Source: an uncultured Pelagibacteraceae bacterium (GTDB taxonomy: Bacteria > Pseudomonadota > Alphaproteobacteria > Pelagibacterales > Pelagibacteraceae). From it: a DNA stretch of 64,000 nucleotides. Positions 25,056 through 34,122 of the stretch are shown here, one piece after another; the first letter of the stretch is position 1, and each line of letters begins with the position of its first letter. A program made the position numbers and the translations under genes. Location of the stretch: positions 17,149 to 81,148 of the forward strand of contig CACHWQ010000005.1 in assembly GCA_902583645.1 (NCBI GenBank). Reading direction: 5' to 3'. The notes under the pieces are model-generated. The model was not told where the DNA came from. It did not search any database and saw nothing but the letters and a program-made list of their open reading frames with translations.

Positions 25056-26140
25056 TGATATATTTACTGATTTTAGACCTAATTGAAACTTACTCATTTT
25101 TAAACGTGTTTAAGTATCTAACTGTGAGAACAGGTCTGGCAGTTTTTACTTCACTTATGGTGGTATTTTTAATTGGAAATCCTTTCATTAATTTATTTTC
25201 TACAAAACAAATTTTAGATCCTATTAGAGAGGATGGACCAGATGAACACATAGTCAAAAAAATTGGAACACCGACAATGGGTGGTGTTCTTATTTTAATT
25301 GGATTATTTTCAGGAATTTTGCTTTGGGGCGATTTAACAAGTATTTATGTGTGGTTTTTAATTTATATAGTTGGAAGTTATGGATTACTAGGTGCATTTG
25401 ATGATTATAAAAAAGTAAAATACAAAAATTCATCAGGAATATCTTTTAAATTTAAAATTACTTCTCAAATAATAATAGCTTTTGTTGGAATCTTAGTTCT
25501 AAGTTACTTTGTAGACAACCCAGATTTGAAAAATTTATATTTTCCATTTTTTAAAAACCTTATAATTAATCTAGGTTGGTTCTTTATTCCATTTGGAATA
25601 TTTATAATAGTCGGTTCATCAAATGCAGTTAATTTAACAGATGGCTTGGATGGTTTAGCCACTGTTCCAGTTATATTAGTTGCAGGTTGTTTTGCATTTA
25701 TAAGTTATGTAACAGGTAATATTGTATTTTCGGAATATTTACAAATCCCATACATAAAAGGTGTTGGAGAAGTATCAGTTTTTCTGGGAGCTATAATTGG
25801 ATCATGTTTAGGGTTTTTATGGTTTAATGCTCCTCCTGCAAAAATATTTATGGGGGATACAGGATCATTGTCTCTTGGAGGATCTCTTGGAGCAGCAGGA
25901 ATTATAACCAAGCATGAAATAGTTTTAGCTATAATCGGTGGTTTATTTGTATTAGAAGCGATATCAGTAATTGTTCAAGTAATATCTTTTAAAATGACAG
26001 GTAAGAGAATTTTCAAGATGGCTCCTATCCACCACCATTATGAAAAAAAGGGTTGGCCAGAATCAACAGTAGTTATCAGATTTTGGATAGTGGCTATAAT
26101 ACTTGCCATGATTGGCTTAGCAACGCTCAAATTTAGGTAA
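25052..26140 (+). CDS. mraY: Phospho-MurNAc-pentapeptide translocase MraY
   Basis: 362 residues with about ten membrane helices. Transfers phospho-MurNAc-pentapeptide to undecaprenyl phosphate to make lipid I. Motifs: GTPTMGG, GAFDDYKK, NAVNLTDGLDGLA, NAPPAKIFMGDTGSL, and MAPIHHHYEKKGWPE, all typical. The start overlaps the end of murEF by 4 bp and its stop shares one base with the murD start. Confidence 0.97.
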   Translation: MMIYLLILDLIETYSFLNVFKYLTVRTGLAVFTSLMVVFLIGNPFINLFSTKQILDPIREDGPDEHIVKKIGTPTMGGVLILIGLFSGILLWGDLTSIYVWFLIYIVGSYGLLGAFDDYKKVKYKNSSGISFKFKITSQIIIAFVGILVLSYFVDNPDLKNLYFPFFKNLIINLGWFFIPFGIFIIVGSSNAVNLTDGLDGLATVPVILVAGCFAFISYVTGNIVFSEYLQIPYIKGVGEVSVFLGAIIGSCLGFLWFNAPPAKIFMGDTGSLSLGGSLGAAGIITKHEIVLAIIGGLFVLEAISVIVQVISFKMTGKRIFKMAPIHHHYEKKGWPESTVVIRFWIVAIILAMIGLATLKFR

Positions 26141-27447
26141 TGAAACTAAAAAATGATTTATATTTTAAAAAGAAGATTTTAGTCTATGGCTTAGGAACCT
26201 CAGGTAAATCTTGCATTAATTATTTAAAAAAAAATAATTTAATTAATTGTTTCGATGATAATCCAAAAAATTTAGCTAAAAATTTTAAAAAATATTTAAT
26301 TTCCAAAGAAAAAATAAAAAAAACCAATTTTGATCACATAATAATTAGCCCTGGCATAAATAGCTTAAAATGTTCATTAAAAAATTATTTAAAAAAAAAT
26401 AAATCAAAAATTTGTACTGATTTAGATGTTTTTTACTCAAAATATTACAATAATTTTATAATAGCAATTACGGGAACTAACGGTAAATCAACTACTTCAA
26501 AACTGTTAAATGATATACTTAGAAAAAACAAACATGATTCAAGACTCGTAGGGAATATAGGAAATGCCGTATTAAACGAAAAAAAAATATCAAAAAAGAC
26601 TATTTTTGTTTTTGAGATTTCATCCTATCAAATTTCATATAGTAAAATATTTAAAGCAAATTATGGAATATTATTAAATATTTCTCCTGATCATCTAGAA
26701 AGACATAAAACTTTCAATAATTATCTACAAACAAAGTTTAAATTAATTTTTTCACTAAAAAAAAGTGATTATGCTTTCATAAATAAAAGAGAAAGACTTT
26801 TTAAAAAGCTCATACATAATAAAAAAAGAAAGTGTAAAATTTTTAATGTAAATTGTAAAATATCAAAGAAAGAAAATAGATTAATAAAAAATCCTTATTT
26901 TAAAAGCGTGAGCAACCAAGAAAACTTATCTTTTATACTAAAGGTGTGCACCAAACTTAAAATTAAAAGGAAAATCATATTTAAAGTTGTAAACAATTTT
27001 AAAGCACTTAATTTTAGACAACAAATAATCTATCAATCGAAAAATCTAAGAATTATAAATGATTCAAAATCTACTAGCTTTTCTTCATCTATAAATTTAT
27101 TAAATAATTTAAATAATTTATTTTGGATATGTGGAGGTTTACCGAAAAAAGGTGATAAACTAAAGCTAGGCAATAAAAAAAATATTAGGAAAATTTATTT
27201 ATTTGGTAAATATAAAAATTTTTTTATTAACTTTTTCAAAAATAAATATTGTTATTCAAGATTTAATTCGCTGGATAGTGTAATTAGACAAGTTTCTAAA
27301 GATATTATCAGAGAAAAAAAAATAAAAAAAATTAATTTATTATTTAGTCCTTGTGCAGCATCTTTTGATAGTTTTAAAAATTTTGAAGAGAGAGGTAAAT
27401 ACTTTAATTATTTAATTAATAAATATAAAATAAAAAATGTTATATAG
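26140..27447 (+). CDS. murD: UDP-MurNAc-L-Ala:D-Glu ligase MurD
   Basis: 435 residues. N-terminal nucleotide-binding part (VYGLGTSGKSCINYL), ATP loop AITGTNGKSTTSKLL near 110, EISSYQI, NISPDHLERHKTF, NDSKSTSFSS and CGGLPKKGDK, in the order expected for MurD. It adds D-glutamate to UDP-MurNAc-L-Ala. Very Lys/Asn/Ile-rich, as expected at this base composition. Overlaps ftsW by 11 bp. Confidence 0.94.
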   Translation: MKLKNDLYFKKKILVYGLGTSGKSCINYLKKNNLINCFDDNPKNLAKNFKKYLISKEKIKKTNFDHIIISPGINSLKCSLKNYLKKNKSKICTDLDVFYSKYYNNFIIAITGTNGKSTTSKLLNDILRKNKHDSRLVGNIGNAVLNEKKISKKTIFVFEISSYQISYSKIFKANYGILLNISPDHLERHKTFNNYLQTKFKLIFSLKKSDYAFINKRERLFKKLIHNKKRKCKIFNVNCKISKKENRLIKNPYFKSVSNQENLSFILKVCTKLKIKRKIIFKVVNNFKALNFRQQIIYQSKNLRIINDSKSTSFSSSINLLNNLNNLFWICGGLPKKGDKLKLGNKKNIRKIYLFGKYKNFFINFFKNKYCYSRFNSLDSVIRQVSKDIIREKKIKKINLLFSPCAASFDSFKNFEERGKYFNYLINKYKIKNVI

Positions 27448-28558
27448 TAAATTTTATAATAATCTTTATTTTAATTGGTGGCGGAATTTAGATAAAACTA
27501 TTTTAATAATTATTTTATCACTTTTTATATTAGGTTTATTATTTTCTTTATTATCAACGTCTCTAGTTGCATCGGATAGATTAAATACAAATAATTACTT
27601 TTTCTTCTTAAAGCATTTTATTTTTATTTTTATTGGAATATCTACAATGTTTTTTTTTTCAATTTTGGATAAAAATAAATTATTCACATTGTCATACATA
27701 TTGTTTTTTGTTTTTTTATTTTCACTTATTTTGGTCCCATTTATTGGTGTTGAAGTGAAAGGATCTAAAAGATGGCTCGATATATTATTCCTTCCTAGAT
27801 TCCAGCCAATTGAGTTACTTAAGCCCTTTATAATCGTTATAATTTCTTCTTCTTTAAGTTTTGAGAATAAGAACTATAATTTTATAAGGTACTTTTTAAG
27901 TTTTTTATTAATTTTACCAATTATTATTTTATTAGCCTATCAACCAGATATAGGGCAAACTATTTTAATTTTTTTGACTTGGCTTGGATTAGTTTTTATT
28001 TCTGGAATTAATTTATTTTTATTTTTCTCTTTTTTTAGTTTTATATTGTTTTCTTTGCTATCACTAATTTTATTTATACCTAAATTTGAGTATATATTAA
28101 TTAGAATAAGTTCTTTTTTAGATCCCTCCTCCGCAAATAACTATCAATCAGAGAAAGCAGCAGAGGCAATTATAAGTGGTGGCTTTTTTGGCAAAGGTAT
28201 TGGTGAAGGAATTTTAAAAAATAAAGTTCCTGAAGCACACACTGATTATATTGTATCTGTAATTTCGGAGGAATTTGGTGCTATTATGATTTTTTTTGTA
28301 TTATTGCTTTTTTTGGTATTTTTATTTAGAACTTTCAAAATTATTTCTCACCTTAAAAACGACAAAATTAAATTTATAATATTTGGATGCAGCATAATTA
28401 TATTTTTTCAATTTTTAGTACATCTTGGTGTGAATATTAGGATTTTACCTACAACAGGAATGACGCTACCTTTCTTAAGTTATGGTGGATCATCAATTTT
28501 GGGAAGCTCAATTCTTGCTGGAATCATTCTAAACCTAACTAAAAAGAATATCTCTTGA
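27437..28558 (+). CDS. ftsW: Septal peptidoglycan glycosyltransferase FtsW
   Basis: 373 residues, about ten membrane helices of the SEDS family. Motifs: GVEVKGSKRWLDI, the catalytic-Asp loop region YQPDIGQT, the EKAAEAIISGGFFGKGIGEG stretch, EAHTDYIVSVISEEFG and GMTLPFLSYGGSS near the C-terminus. It polymerises septal glycan from lipid II with FtsI. Its end overlaps murG as TTGA. Confidence 0.95.
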   Translation: MLYSKFYNNLYFNWWRNLDKTILIIILSLFILGLLFSLLSTSLVASDRLNTNNYFFFLKHFIFIFIGISTMFFFSILDKNKLFTLSYILFFVFLFSLILVPFIGVEVKGSKRWLDILFLPRFQPIELLKPFIIVIISSSLSFENKNYNFIRYFLSFLLILPIIILLAYQPDIGQTILIFLTWLGLVFISGINLFLFFSFFSFILFSLLSLILFIPKFEYILIRISSFLDPSSANNYQSEKAAEAIISGGFFGKGIGEGILKNKVPEAHTDYIVSVISEEFGAIMIFFVLLLFLVFLFRTFKIISHLKNDKIKFIIFGCSIIIFFQFLVHLGVNIRILPTTGMTLPFLSYGGSSILGSSILAGIILNLTKKNIS

Positions 28559-29628
28559 AAGAAAAAATTTTAATAAGCACGGGTGGTTCAGGAGGTCATG
28601 TAATACCAGCGATGAATTTTTATGATCATTTAAAAAATGACTATGAGGTATACCTAATCACTGATCTAAGAGGTTCAAAGTTTATTGATTCAAACGTTTA
28701 CAAAAATAAAATAATAGATGTTCCAGATTTTAAAAACAGTATATTAAAAATTCCATTAAACTTAATATTTTTTTTTATATCTATAATTCAATCATTAATT
28801 TTTTTAAAAAAAAAAAAAATTAATAAAATTATTTCAACAGGTGGTTATATGACCCTGCCCATGTGTATCGCATCAAGATTTATAAATTCTAAACTTTTCT
28901 TGTTTGAACCAAATATGGTTTTGGGCAGATCTAACTCAATTTTTATAAAACAATGTCAAAAAATATTTTGTTATTCAGGCAGAATACGAAAATTCCCAAA
29001 TAAATACCTTGATAAAATTCAAATAATTTTCCCAATTTTAAAAAAAAAAAGTTACCTTTCTAAAAAATATGAAAAAAATAAATCTGATCAGAAAGTATTT
29101 TTAATTGTTGGTGGCAGTCAAGGGGCAAAGTTTTTTCAAACAGAATTAAAAAATGTACTAAATCAAATGTCTAAAAAATTTAATTTATTCGTATATCATC
29201 AAACAAATAAAGATAACTTTAAAAATTTGGAAATTTTTTATCAAAAAAATAATATTCCTTTTTATCTTTTCGATTTTAATCAATCATTAGAACAAATTTA
29301 TATAAAAACTGATTTTTGTATTACGCGTGCAGGCGCATCTACTTTAGCTGAATTAGTTTATTTTGGAGTTCCATTTTTAGCAATCCCATTTCCATATTCA
29401 AAAGATGACCACCAATTATATAATGCACATTTCTATAAGGATCGAAATTGCTGTTGGATAATTGAGCAAAAGGATATATTTAGTAAAAATCTTTTTGAAA
29501 TAATTTCAAATATATTAGTAAATCAAAAAGATATTCAAAATAAAAAAAGTGCTATGCATGAATTCAGTTTAAATAATACCTGGGAAAATAATAATAAATT
29601 AATAATAAAAACTATTTATGATAATTAA
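28555..29628 (+). CDS. murG: UDP-GlcNAc transferase MurG (lipid II synthesis)
   Basis: 357 residues, a GT28 glycosyltransferase. N-terminal GGSGGHVIPA, middle STGGYMTLP, FEPNMVLGRSN, then VGGSQGAKFFQ and TRAGASTLAELVYFGVPFLAIPFPYSKDDHQ. Makes lipid II from lipid I at the inner face of the membrane. The start is TTG, overlapping the ftsW stop; no ATG would keep the glycine-rich N-terminus. Confidence 0.95.
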   Translation: MKEKILISTGGSGGHVIPAMNFYDHLKNDYEVYLITDLRGSKFIDSNVYKNKIIDVPDFKNSILKIPLNLIFFFISIIQSLIFLKKKKINKIISTGGYMTLPMCIASRFINSKLFLFEPNMVLGRSNSIFIKQCQKIFCYSGRIRKFPNKYLDKIQIIFPILKKKSYLSKKYEKNKSDQKVFLIVGGSQGAKFFQTELKNVLNQMSKKFNLFVYHQTNKDNFKNLEIFYQKNNIPFYLFDFNQSLEQIYIKTDFCITRAGASTLAELVYFGVPFLAIPFPYSKDDHQLYNAHFYKDRNCCWIIEQKDIFSKNLFEIISNILVNQKDIQNKKSAMHEFSLNNTWENNNKLIIKTIYDN

Positions 29629-31012
29629 ACTAGCCAAATCCGAAATTGTTCATTTTATTGGTATTGGCGGAATTGGAATGAGTGGATTAGCTTTGGTTAT
29701 GAAAAGAATGGGTTTCAAGGTTCAAGGTAGTGATATAAATTTAAATAAAAATACTGAAAGATTAAAACAAGATAAAATAAAAGTTTTTATAGGTCATGAA
29801 AAAAATAATATATCAAAAGCAACAATAATAGTTACTTCCTCTGCAGTAAAAAAAAATAATATTGAAATAGTTTCAGCAAAAGAGAGAAACCTACCAATTT
29901 ACAAAAGAGGAGATATGTTAGGACATATAACTTCACTCACTAAAAATATTGTTGTAGTGGGATCTCATGGAAAAACAACAACAACATCTTTAGTTGCAAG
30001 CATTTTATCATCAAGCAATTTGGATCCAACAATTATAAATGGAGGTGTTTTGAAATCCTCCAATAATTCTGCAAGACTAGGGAAAAGTAACTGGAGCATT
30101 GTCGAACTAGATGAATCTGACGGAAGTTTTTTAAAAGTTCAACCAACATATTCGATAATAACTAACATTGATAGAGAACATATGGATTATTACAAATCAA
30201 TGGACAAATTATTAAATTTATTTATTGAATATACAAACAGAGTCCCATCATTTGGAAAATCCTTTATTTGTATTGATGATAAAAATAATCTCAAACTAAT
30301 CAAATCACTTAAAATAAAAAATTTTCATACTTATGGAATTAATAAAAAATCAAATTTCTATATAAGTAATATTGTTCAATCAAAAAATTTTTCTTTATTT
30401 AATTTAAAAATAAAACTGCCTGGAAGAAAAATTTTTTCAATTAATAAGATAAAAATACCAATAATAGGACTACACAATATAAGAAATGCCACTGCTTCAA
30501 TAGCTGTTTCTATAAGTCTCGGTATTCCGATCGATAAAATTAAAAATGGGTTAAAAAAATTTAAAGGTGTTCAAAGACGATTTAATAAAATTTTTGATTA
30601 TAGAGGAACAAGTTTTTTTGATGATTACGCACATCATCCAACTGAAATAAAAGAGGTTTTAAATGGTGTTAAAAAAGCCTACACAACTGAAAAGATTGTT
30701 TGTATATTTCAACCTCATAGAATTTCAAGATTAAATGATCTAAAATCTGAGTTTACGAAGTGTTTTATAAAGGCTGACGAGGTCATTTTGTGCCCAGTTT
30801 TTACAGCTGGAGAGAATATAAAATTAAATTTTGATTATGAGATTTTTGCAAAACAAATAGTAAACCAATCTAAAGTTAGATTACATGTTATTAAAGATAA
30901 AATAAATTTAGCTCGATTTGTAAAACAAAATATTTATGGTAATAAAATTGTAATTGGTATGGGTGCTGGCTCAATTTCTAATTGGATAAAGGAATTGCCA
31001 AAAATCATTTGA
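29618..31012 (+). CDS. murC: UDP-MurNAc:L-alanine ligase MurC
   Basis: 464 residues. HFIGIGGIGMSGLA at the N-terminus, ATP loop VVGSHGKTTTTSLVA near 113, DESDGSF, NIDREHMDYY, and YAHHPTEIKEVL. Adds L-alanine to UDP-MurNAc, the first step of stem peptide synthesis. It is the last gene of the cluster here; murB, ddl, ftsQ and ftsA, which often follow, are absent, and the initiator tRNA gene comes next in opposite orientation. Confidence 0.96.
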   Translation: MIIKLAKSEIVHFIGIGGIGMSGLALVMKRMGFKVQGSDINLNKNTERLKQDKIKVFIGHEKNNISKATIIVTSSAVKKNNIEIVSAKERNLPIYKRGDMLGHITSLTKNIVVVGSHGKTTTTSLVASILSSSNLDPTIINGGVLKSSNNSARLGKSNWSIVELDESDGSFLKVQPTYSIITNIDREHMDYYKSMDKLLNLFIEYTNRVPSFGKSFICIDDKNNLKLIKSLKIKNFHTYGINKKSNFYISNIVQSKNFSLFNLKIKLPGRKIFSINKIKIPIIGLHNIRNATASIAVSISLGIPIDKIKNGLKKFKGVQRRFNKIFDYRGTSFFDDYAHHPTEIKEVLNGVKKAYTTEKIVCIFQPHRISRLNDLKSEFTKCFIKADEVILCPVFTAGENIKLNFDYEIFAKQIVNQSKVRLHVIKDKINLARFVKQNIYGNKIVIGMGAGSISNWIKELPKII

Positions 31013-31013
31013 T

Positions 31014-31090
<77 letters not shown>

Positions 31091-31093
31091 ATA

Positions 31094-31300
31094 TTAATAT
31101 CTATTTTTTAATTTATTTAATTTTTTTACTCTTTTAATATTTTCTTGCAGGATTCTTTTTTTTTTCTCTGAAGGTTTTTCATAAGTATCTTTCAATTTTA
31201 TTATCTTAAAAAAACCATCTCTTTGAAGTTTCCTTTTTAAAACTCTCAAAGCTTGTTCAATATTATTATCTTTAACTTCTATTTTAATAACTACCTCCAA
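31094..31300 (-). CDS. rpsU: Ribosomal protein bS21
   Basis: 68 residues, strongly basic. NNIEQALRVLKRKLQRDG and EKPSEKKKRILQENIKR fit bS21 of the small ribosomal subunit, which assists base pairing of the mRNA leader with 16S rRNA. Normal length. It lies 3 bp from the initiator tRNA gene and is the last gene of the leftward group starting at tkt. Confidence 0.93.
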   Translation of the reverse strand: MEVVIKIEVKDNNIEQALRVLKRKLQRDGFFKIIKLKDTYEKPSEKKKRILQENIKRVKKLNKLKNRY

Positions 31301-31358
31301 AAAAAACGTTTTAATAGCACTTTAATTTTTTCTTGTCTACAACATTTGATCACAGCTA

Positions 31359-31925
31359 TTATGATTGTTTTGCTCTTTCTTTTTCTTTTTTTTCTCTTTT
31401 AATTCTTCTCTCAGCTTTTTCTAAAGCGTAAATTAAATCTTTTTGAGTAAATAAATTCATTGCAACAGGATCTTTCGGATTTAAATTGTTATAATTCCAA
31501 TAACTTTTATTTCTTATTGATGAAACTGAGTTTTTCGTTACACCAACCAATTTAGCTATTTGAGAGTCTTTTAATTGAGGATGTTGCTTAATAAGCCACA
31601 AAGCAGAGTCAGGCTTATCTTGTCTTTTTGACAAGGGGACATATTTTTTAATTTTTTTTTCTTCCCCTGATATCTCAATGTCAGTACTTTTAATATTCAA
31701 TGGCCTACTTTCATCATTAGACGACAACTCAATTTCTTCCCTGGTAAGCTGGCCAGATATTATTGGGTTATAAGGTTTAATTCCTTTTGCAACTTCACCG
31801 TCAGCAATTCCTTGAACTTCTACTTCATGTAAATTACAAAAGTTTGCTATTTGATTGAAAGTTAAAGTAGTATTTTCTACCAGCCAAACAGCAGTTGCTA
31901 ATGGCATTAAAAGTCCATTTGTCAT
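31359..31925 (-). CDS. trcR: TrcR-family (DUF1013) cell-cycle regulator
   Basis: 188 residues. Opens [19 protein letters not shown], continues FNQIANFCNLHEVEVQGIAD, and has a second helix-turn-helix-like part, ALWLIKQHPQLKDSQIAKLV followed by TKNSVSSIRN. This is the DUF1013 family, found essentially in Alphaproteobacteria and named a cell-cycle transcriptional regulator. The gene overlaps the rpmE stop as TAATG. Useful as a taxonomic marker. Confidence 0.88.
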   Translation of the reverse strand: MTNGLLMPLATAVWLVENTTLTFNQIANFCNLHEVEVQGIADGEVAKGIKPYNPIISGQLTREEIELSSNDESRPLNIKSTDIEISGEEKKIKKYVPLSKRQDKPDSALWLIKQHPQLKDSQIAKLVGVTKNSVSSIRNKSYWNYNNLNPKDPVAMNLFTQKDLIYALEKAERRIKREKKEKERAKQS

Positions 31926-32152
31926 TATTTTTTCTCAGATCTAAAATTTTGGAATTTTTTATTAAATTTGCTCACTCTCCCTTTATCTAAAAGTTTTTGC
32001 TTACCTCCAGTCCAAGCTGAGTGTGATTTTGGATCTATTTCTAATTTAAGTATCTCTCCCTCTTTTCCCCAAGTAGATCTTGTTTCAAATTGAGTTCCAT
32101 CAGTCATTTCTACTTTAATTTTATGATAGTTTGGGTGAATATCTTTTTTCAT
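31925..32152 (-). CDS. rpmE: Ribosomal protein bL31
   Basis: 75 residues: [20 protein letters not shown], then [21 protein letters not shown]. This is bL31 of the large subunit. It lacks the CxxC zinc pairs, so it is the zinc-free form, which does not depend on zinc supply. It precedes trcR in the same orientation. Confidence 0.95.
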   Translation of the reverse strand: MKKDIHPNYHKIKVEMTDGTQFETRSTWGKEGEILKLEIDPKSHSAWTGGKQKLLDKGRVSKFNKKFQNFRSEKK

Positions 32153-32187
32153 ATCGAGACTTATAGCAAATGAAAATTATAAAACAA

Positions 32188-32929
32188 TTAAAACTTATTA
32201 AGCTTTTCAAGCATTTTTTCACTAATACTCGAACTGGAAGCTAAAATTTCAATTTTTTCTTTTTTTGATAAATCTATCGAATTTAGATTTCCACCTGCCT
32301 CACTAATTAAAATTATACCTGCTGCTATATCCCATATACTTAGGTTTTCTTGAAAATATCCGTCAAACCTACCCGCCGCAACATAAGCCATGTCTAATGC
32401 TGCACATCCTGTTTTTCTTGAATTTAGATCAATATCTTTAAATTTTTTTCCGTTTGTCGCAAATAAACATTTATTTAAATTTTTTTTTTTAGATACTCTA
32501 ATTCTTTTATTGTTCAGATAAGAACCATTATTTTTTTCTGCAAAAAATATTTCGTTTTTAATTGGATCAATTATTAAACCAGAGATTATTTCATTATCTG
32601 ATTGAAGTGCTATTGAGATTGCAAAGTGTGGAATGCCATGTAAAAAATTTGAGGTGCCATCAATCGGGTCAATTATCCAAATATTTTTTTCATCTTTATT
32701 TTTTATAAATCCTGCTTCCTCACTTAGTATTGAATAGTTTTTTTTTTGACTTAAGCAATTCGTTTATGATAATTTTTTCTGCATAAATGTCAGCGTTTGT
32801 AACAAAATCAGATGGACCTTTTGCTGAAACTTGTAAATTTTCAACTTCTCCAAAATCCCTAATTAAAGCTTTTGATGCCTTTTCACCAGCTCTTATCATG
32901 AGATTTAAATTTGCGGAAATTACATTCAT
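32188..32929 (-). pseudogene. suhB: SuhB-like inositol monophosphatase, frameshifted
   Basis: Two frames together make a complete protein of the inositol-phosphatase family. The first 69 codons (from 32929) end LLKSKKKLFNTK and a stop. Shifting one frame at the run of ten A (minus strand; T at 32738-32747) restores NYSILSEEAGFI, IWIIDPIDGTSNFLHGIPHF, and then DMAYVAAGRFDGYFQENLSI plus WDIAAGIILISEAGG to the stop at 32188. Metal-site motifs (EE and DPIDGTSNF) are intact. Nine or twelve A would keep the frame. It is either a sequencing error, a real recent mutation, or a gene rescued by slippage. Confidence 0.85.
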
Positions 32930-32938
32930 AAAACTAAA

Positions 32939-33499
32939 TTAAACTTTTTTAACGTATTCAACATTTCTTGTATCTACGATAATTTCATCACCAGTTTCAA
33001 TAAATGGTGGTACTTGTATTTTTATACCATTGGTCAAGACAGCTGGCTTATAAGAAGAAGATACAGTTTGTCCTTTCAATGCCACATCAGTGGTCTCAAT
33101 TTTACAGGTAATTTGATTTGGAAGCTGAATTGATATTGGCTTTTCATCATAAATATTTATTGTAACTTCTAGATTTTCTGTAAGCATTTCACCTTTTTTA
33201 GCAATTATATTTTTTTGGATTTCTATTTGCTCAAAAGTTTTGGGTTTAATAAAATAATATTTTTCATCATCTTTATATGAATAATTAAATTTTACCTCAT
33301 CAACAGTTGCTTTTTCTAAATATTCACTAGATCTAAATCTTTCATTTAATTTCGTATTTTTGTTGAGACTTTTCATTTCAACTTGAGCAAATGCTCCTCC
33401 CTTACCAGGCTTTACATGTTGAGTTTTAATCACTTCCCATAAGTCATTCTTATATTCTAATAACATTCCAACTCTTATTTCATTAGCAGATATTTTCAT
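32939..33499 (-). CDS. efp: Elongation factor P
   Basis: 186 residues in the three-domain EF-P layout. The modified lysine lies in the loop HVKPGKGGAF (near 34); the C-terminus has ETGDEIIVDTRNVEYVKKV. EF-P rescues ribosomes stalled on polyproline. Its start overlaps the thiE end by 4 bp. No epmA/epmB or other modification gene is in the window. Confidence 0.96.
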   Translation of the reverse strand: MKISANEIRVGMLLEYKNDLWEVIKTQHVKPGKGGAFAQVEMKSLNKNTKLNERFRSSEYLEKATVDEVKFNYSYKDDEKYYFIKPKTFEQIEIQKNIIAKKGEMLTENLEVTINIYDEKPISIQLPNQITCKIETTDVALKGQTVSSSYKPAVLTNGIKIQVPPFIETGDEIIVDTRNVEYVKKV

Positions 33500-34122
33500 T
33501 TAAATTTTTTAATTGCCTCGTAAGATTTATATTTTTTATTATTCCAAATGTAGCCTGAAATAGCTAAAAAGTTTGCATTATTCAATAATAGTTTTTTATA
33601 ATTTTTGTTATTTATTCCACCAATTGCTACAATCGGTATTTTAGTTATAGTTTTTGCATATTTTAACAGATTTATATCAGCTCTATATTTAACACTTTTT
33701 GTTGTACTTTTAAAAAAGGCACCTATTGCAATATATGATGGATTTAATTTTATAAATTTTTTAATCAATATTTTAGAATTATGACAAGTAATTCCAATTA
33801 TTTTTTTTTTAATTATATTTTTTGCTTTAAAAAATTCCATGTCTTTTTGACCCAAATGACAACCATCAGCGTTTAATTTTTTTGCTATATATGGATTGTC
33901 ATTAATAATAAATTTAGTTCCATATTTCTTACAAAGTGTTTTAATTTTTTTTCCAATTTGGATTACTTGTTCTTTTTGCGAGTTTTTTAGTCTTAATTGA
34001 AAAAAATAAATTTTTCTTAATTTTAAAATTTGCTCAAGCTCTTTATAAAATAATTTAGTATTATCAATCTTATTAGGTGAAATTAAATAAATAAACTTTT
34101 TTGTATTATTACTTATTTTCAA
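33496..34122 (-). CDS. thiE: Thiamine-phosphate synthase family protein (ThiE/TenI)
   Basis: 208 residues. FFQLRLKNSQ, KFIINDNPYIA, ADGCHLGQKD, IIGITCHNS, YIAIGAFFKSTTKS and IPIVAIGGIN follow the order of ThiE, which joins HMP-pyrophosphate to the thiazole phosphate. Some canonical residues differ, so the non-catalytic TenI branch is possible. It overlaps fba by 14 bp. thiD at 52919 provides the HMP-PP half; cultured SAR11 take HMP from outside. Confidence 0.82.
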   Translation of the reverse strand: MKISNNTKKFIYLISPNKIDNTKLFYKELEQILKLRKIYFFQLRLKNSQKEQVIQIGKKIKTLCKKYGTKFIINDNPYIAKKLNADGCHLGQKDMEFFKAKNIIKKKIIGITCHNSKILIKKFIKLNPSYIAIGAFFKSTTKSVKYRADINLLKYAKTITKIPIVAIGGINNKNYKKLLLNNANFLAISGYIWNNKKYKSYEAIKKFK

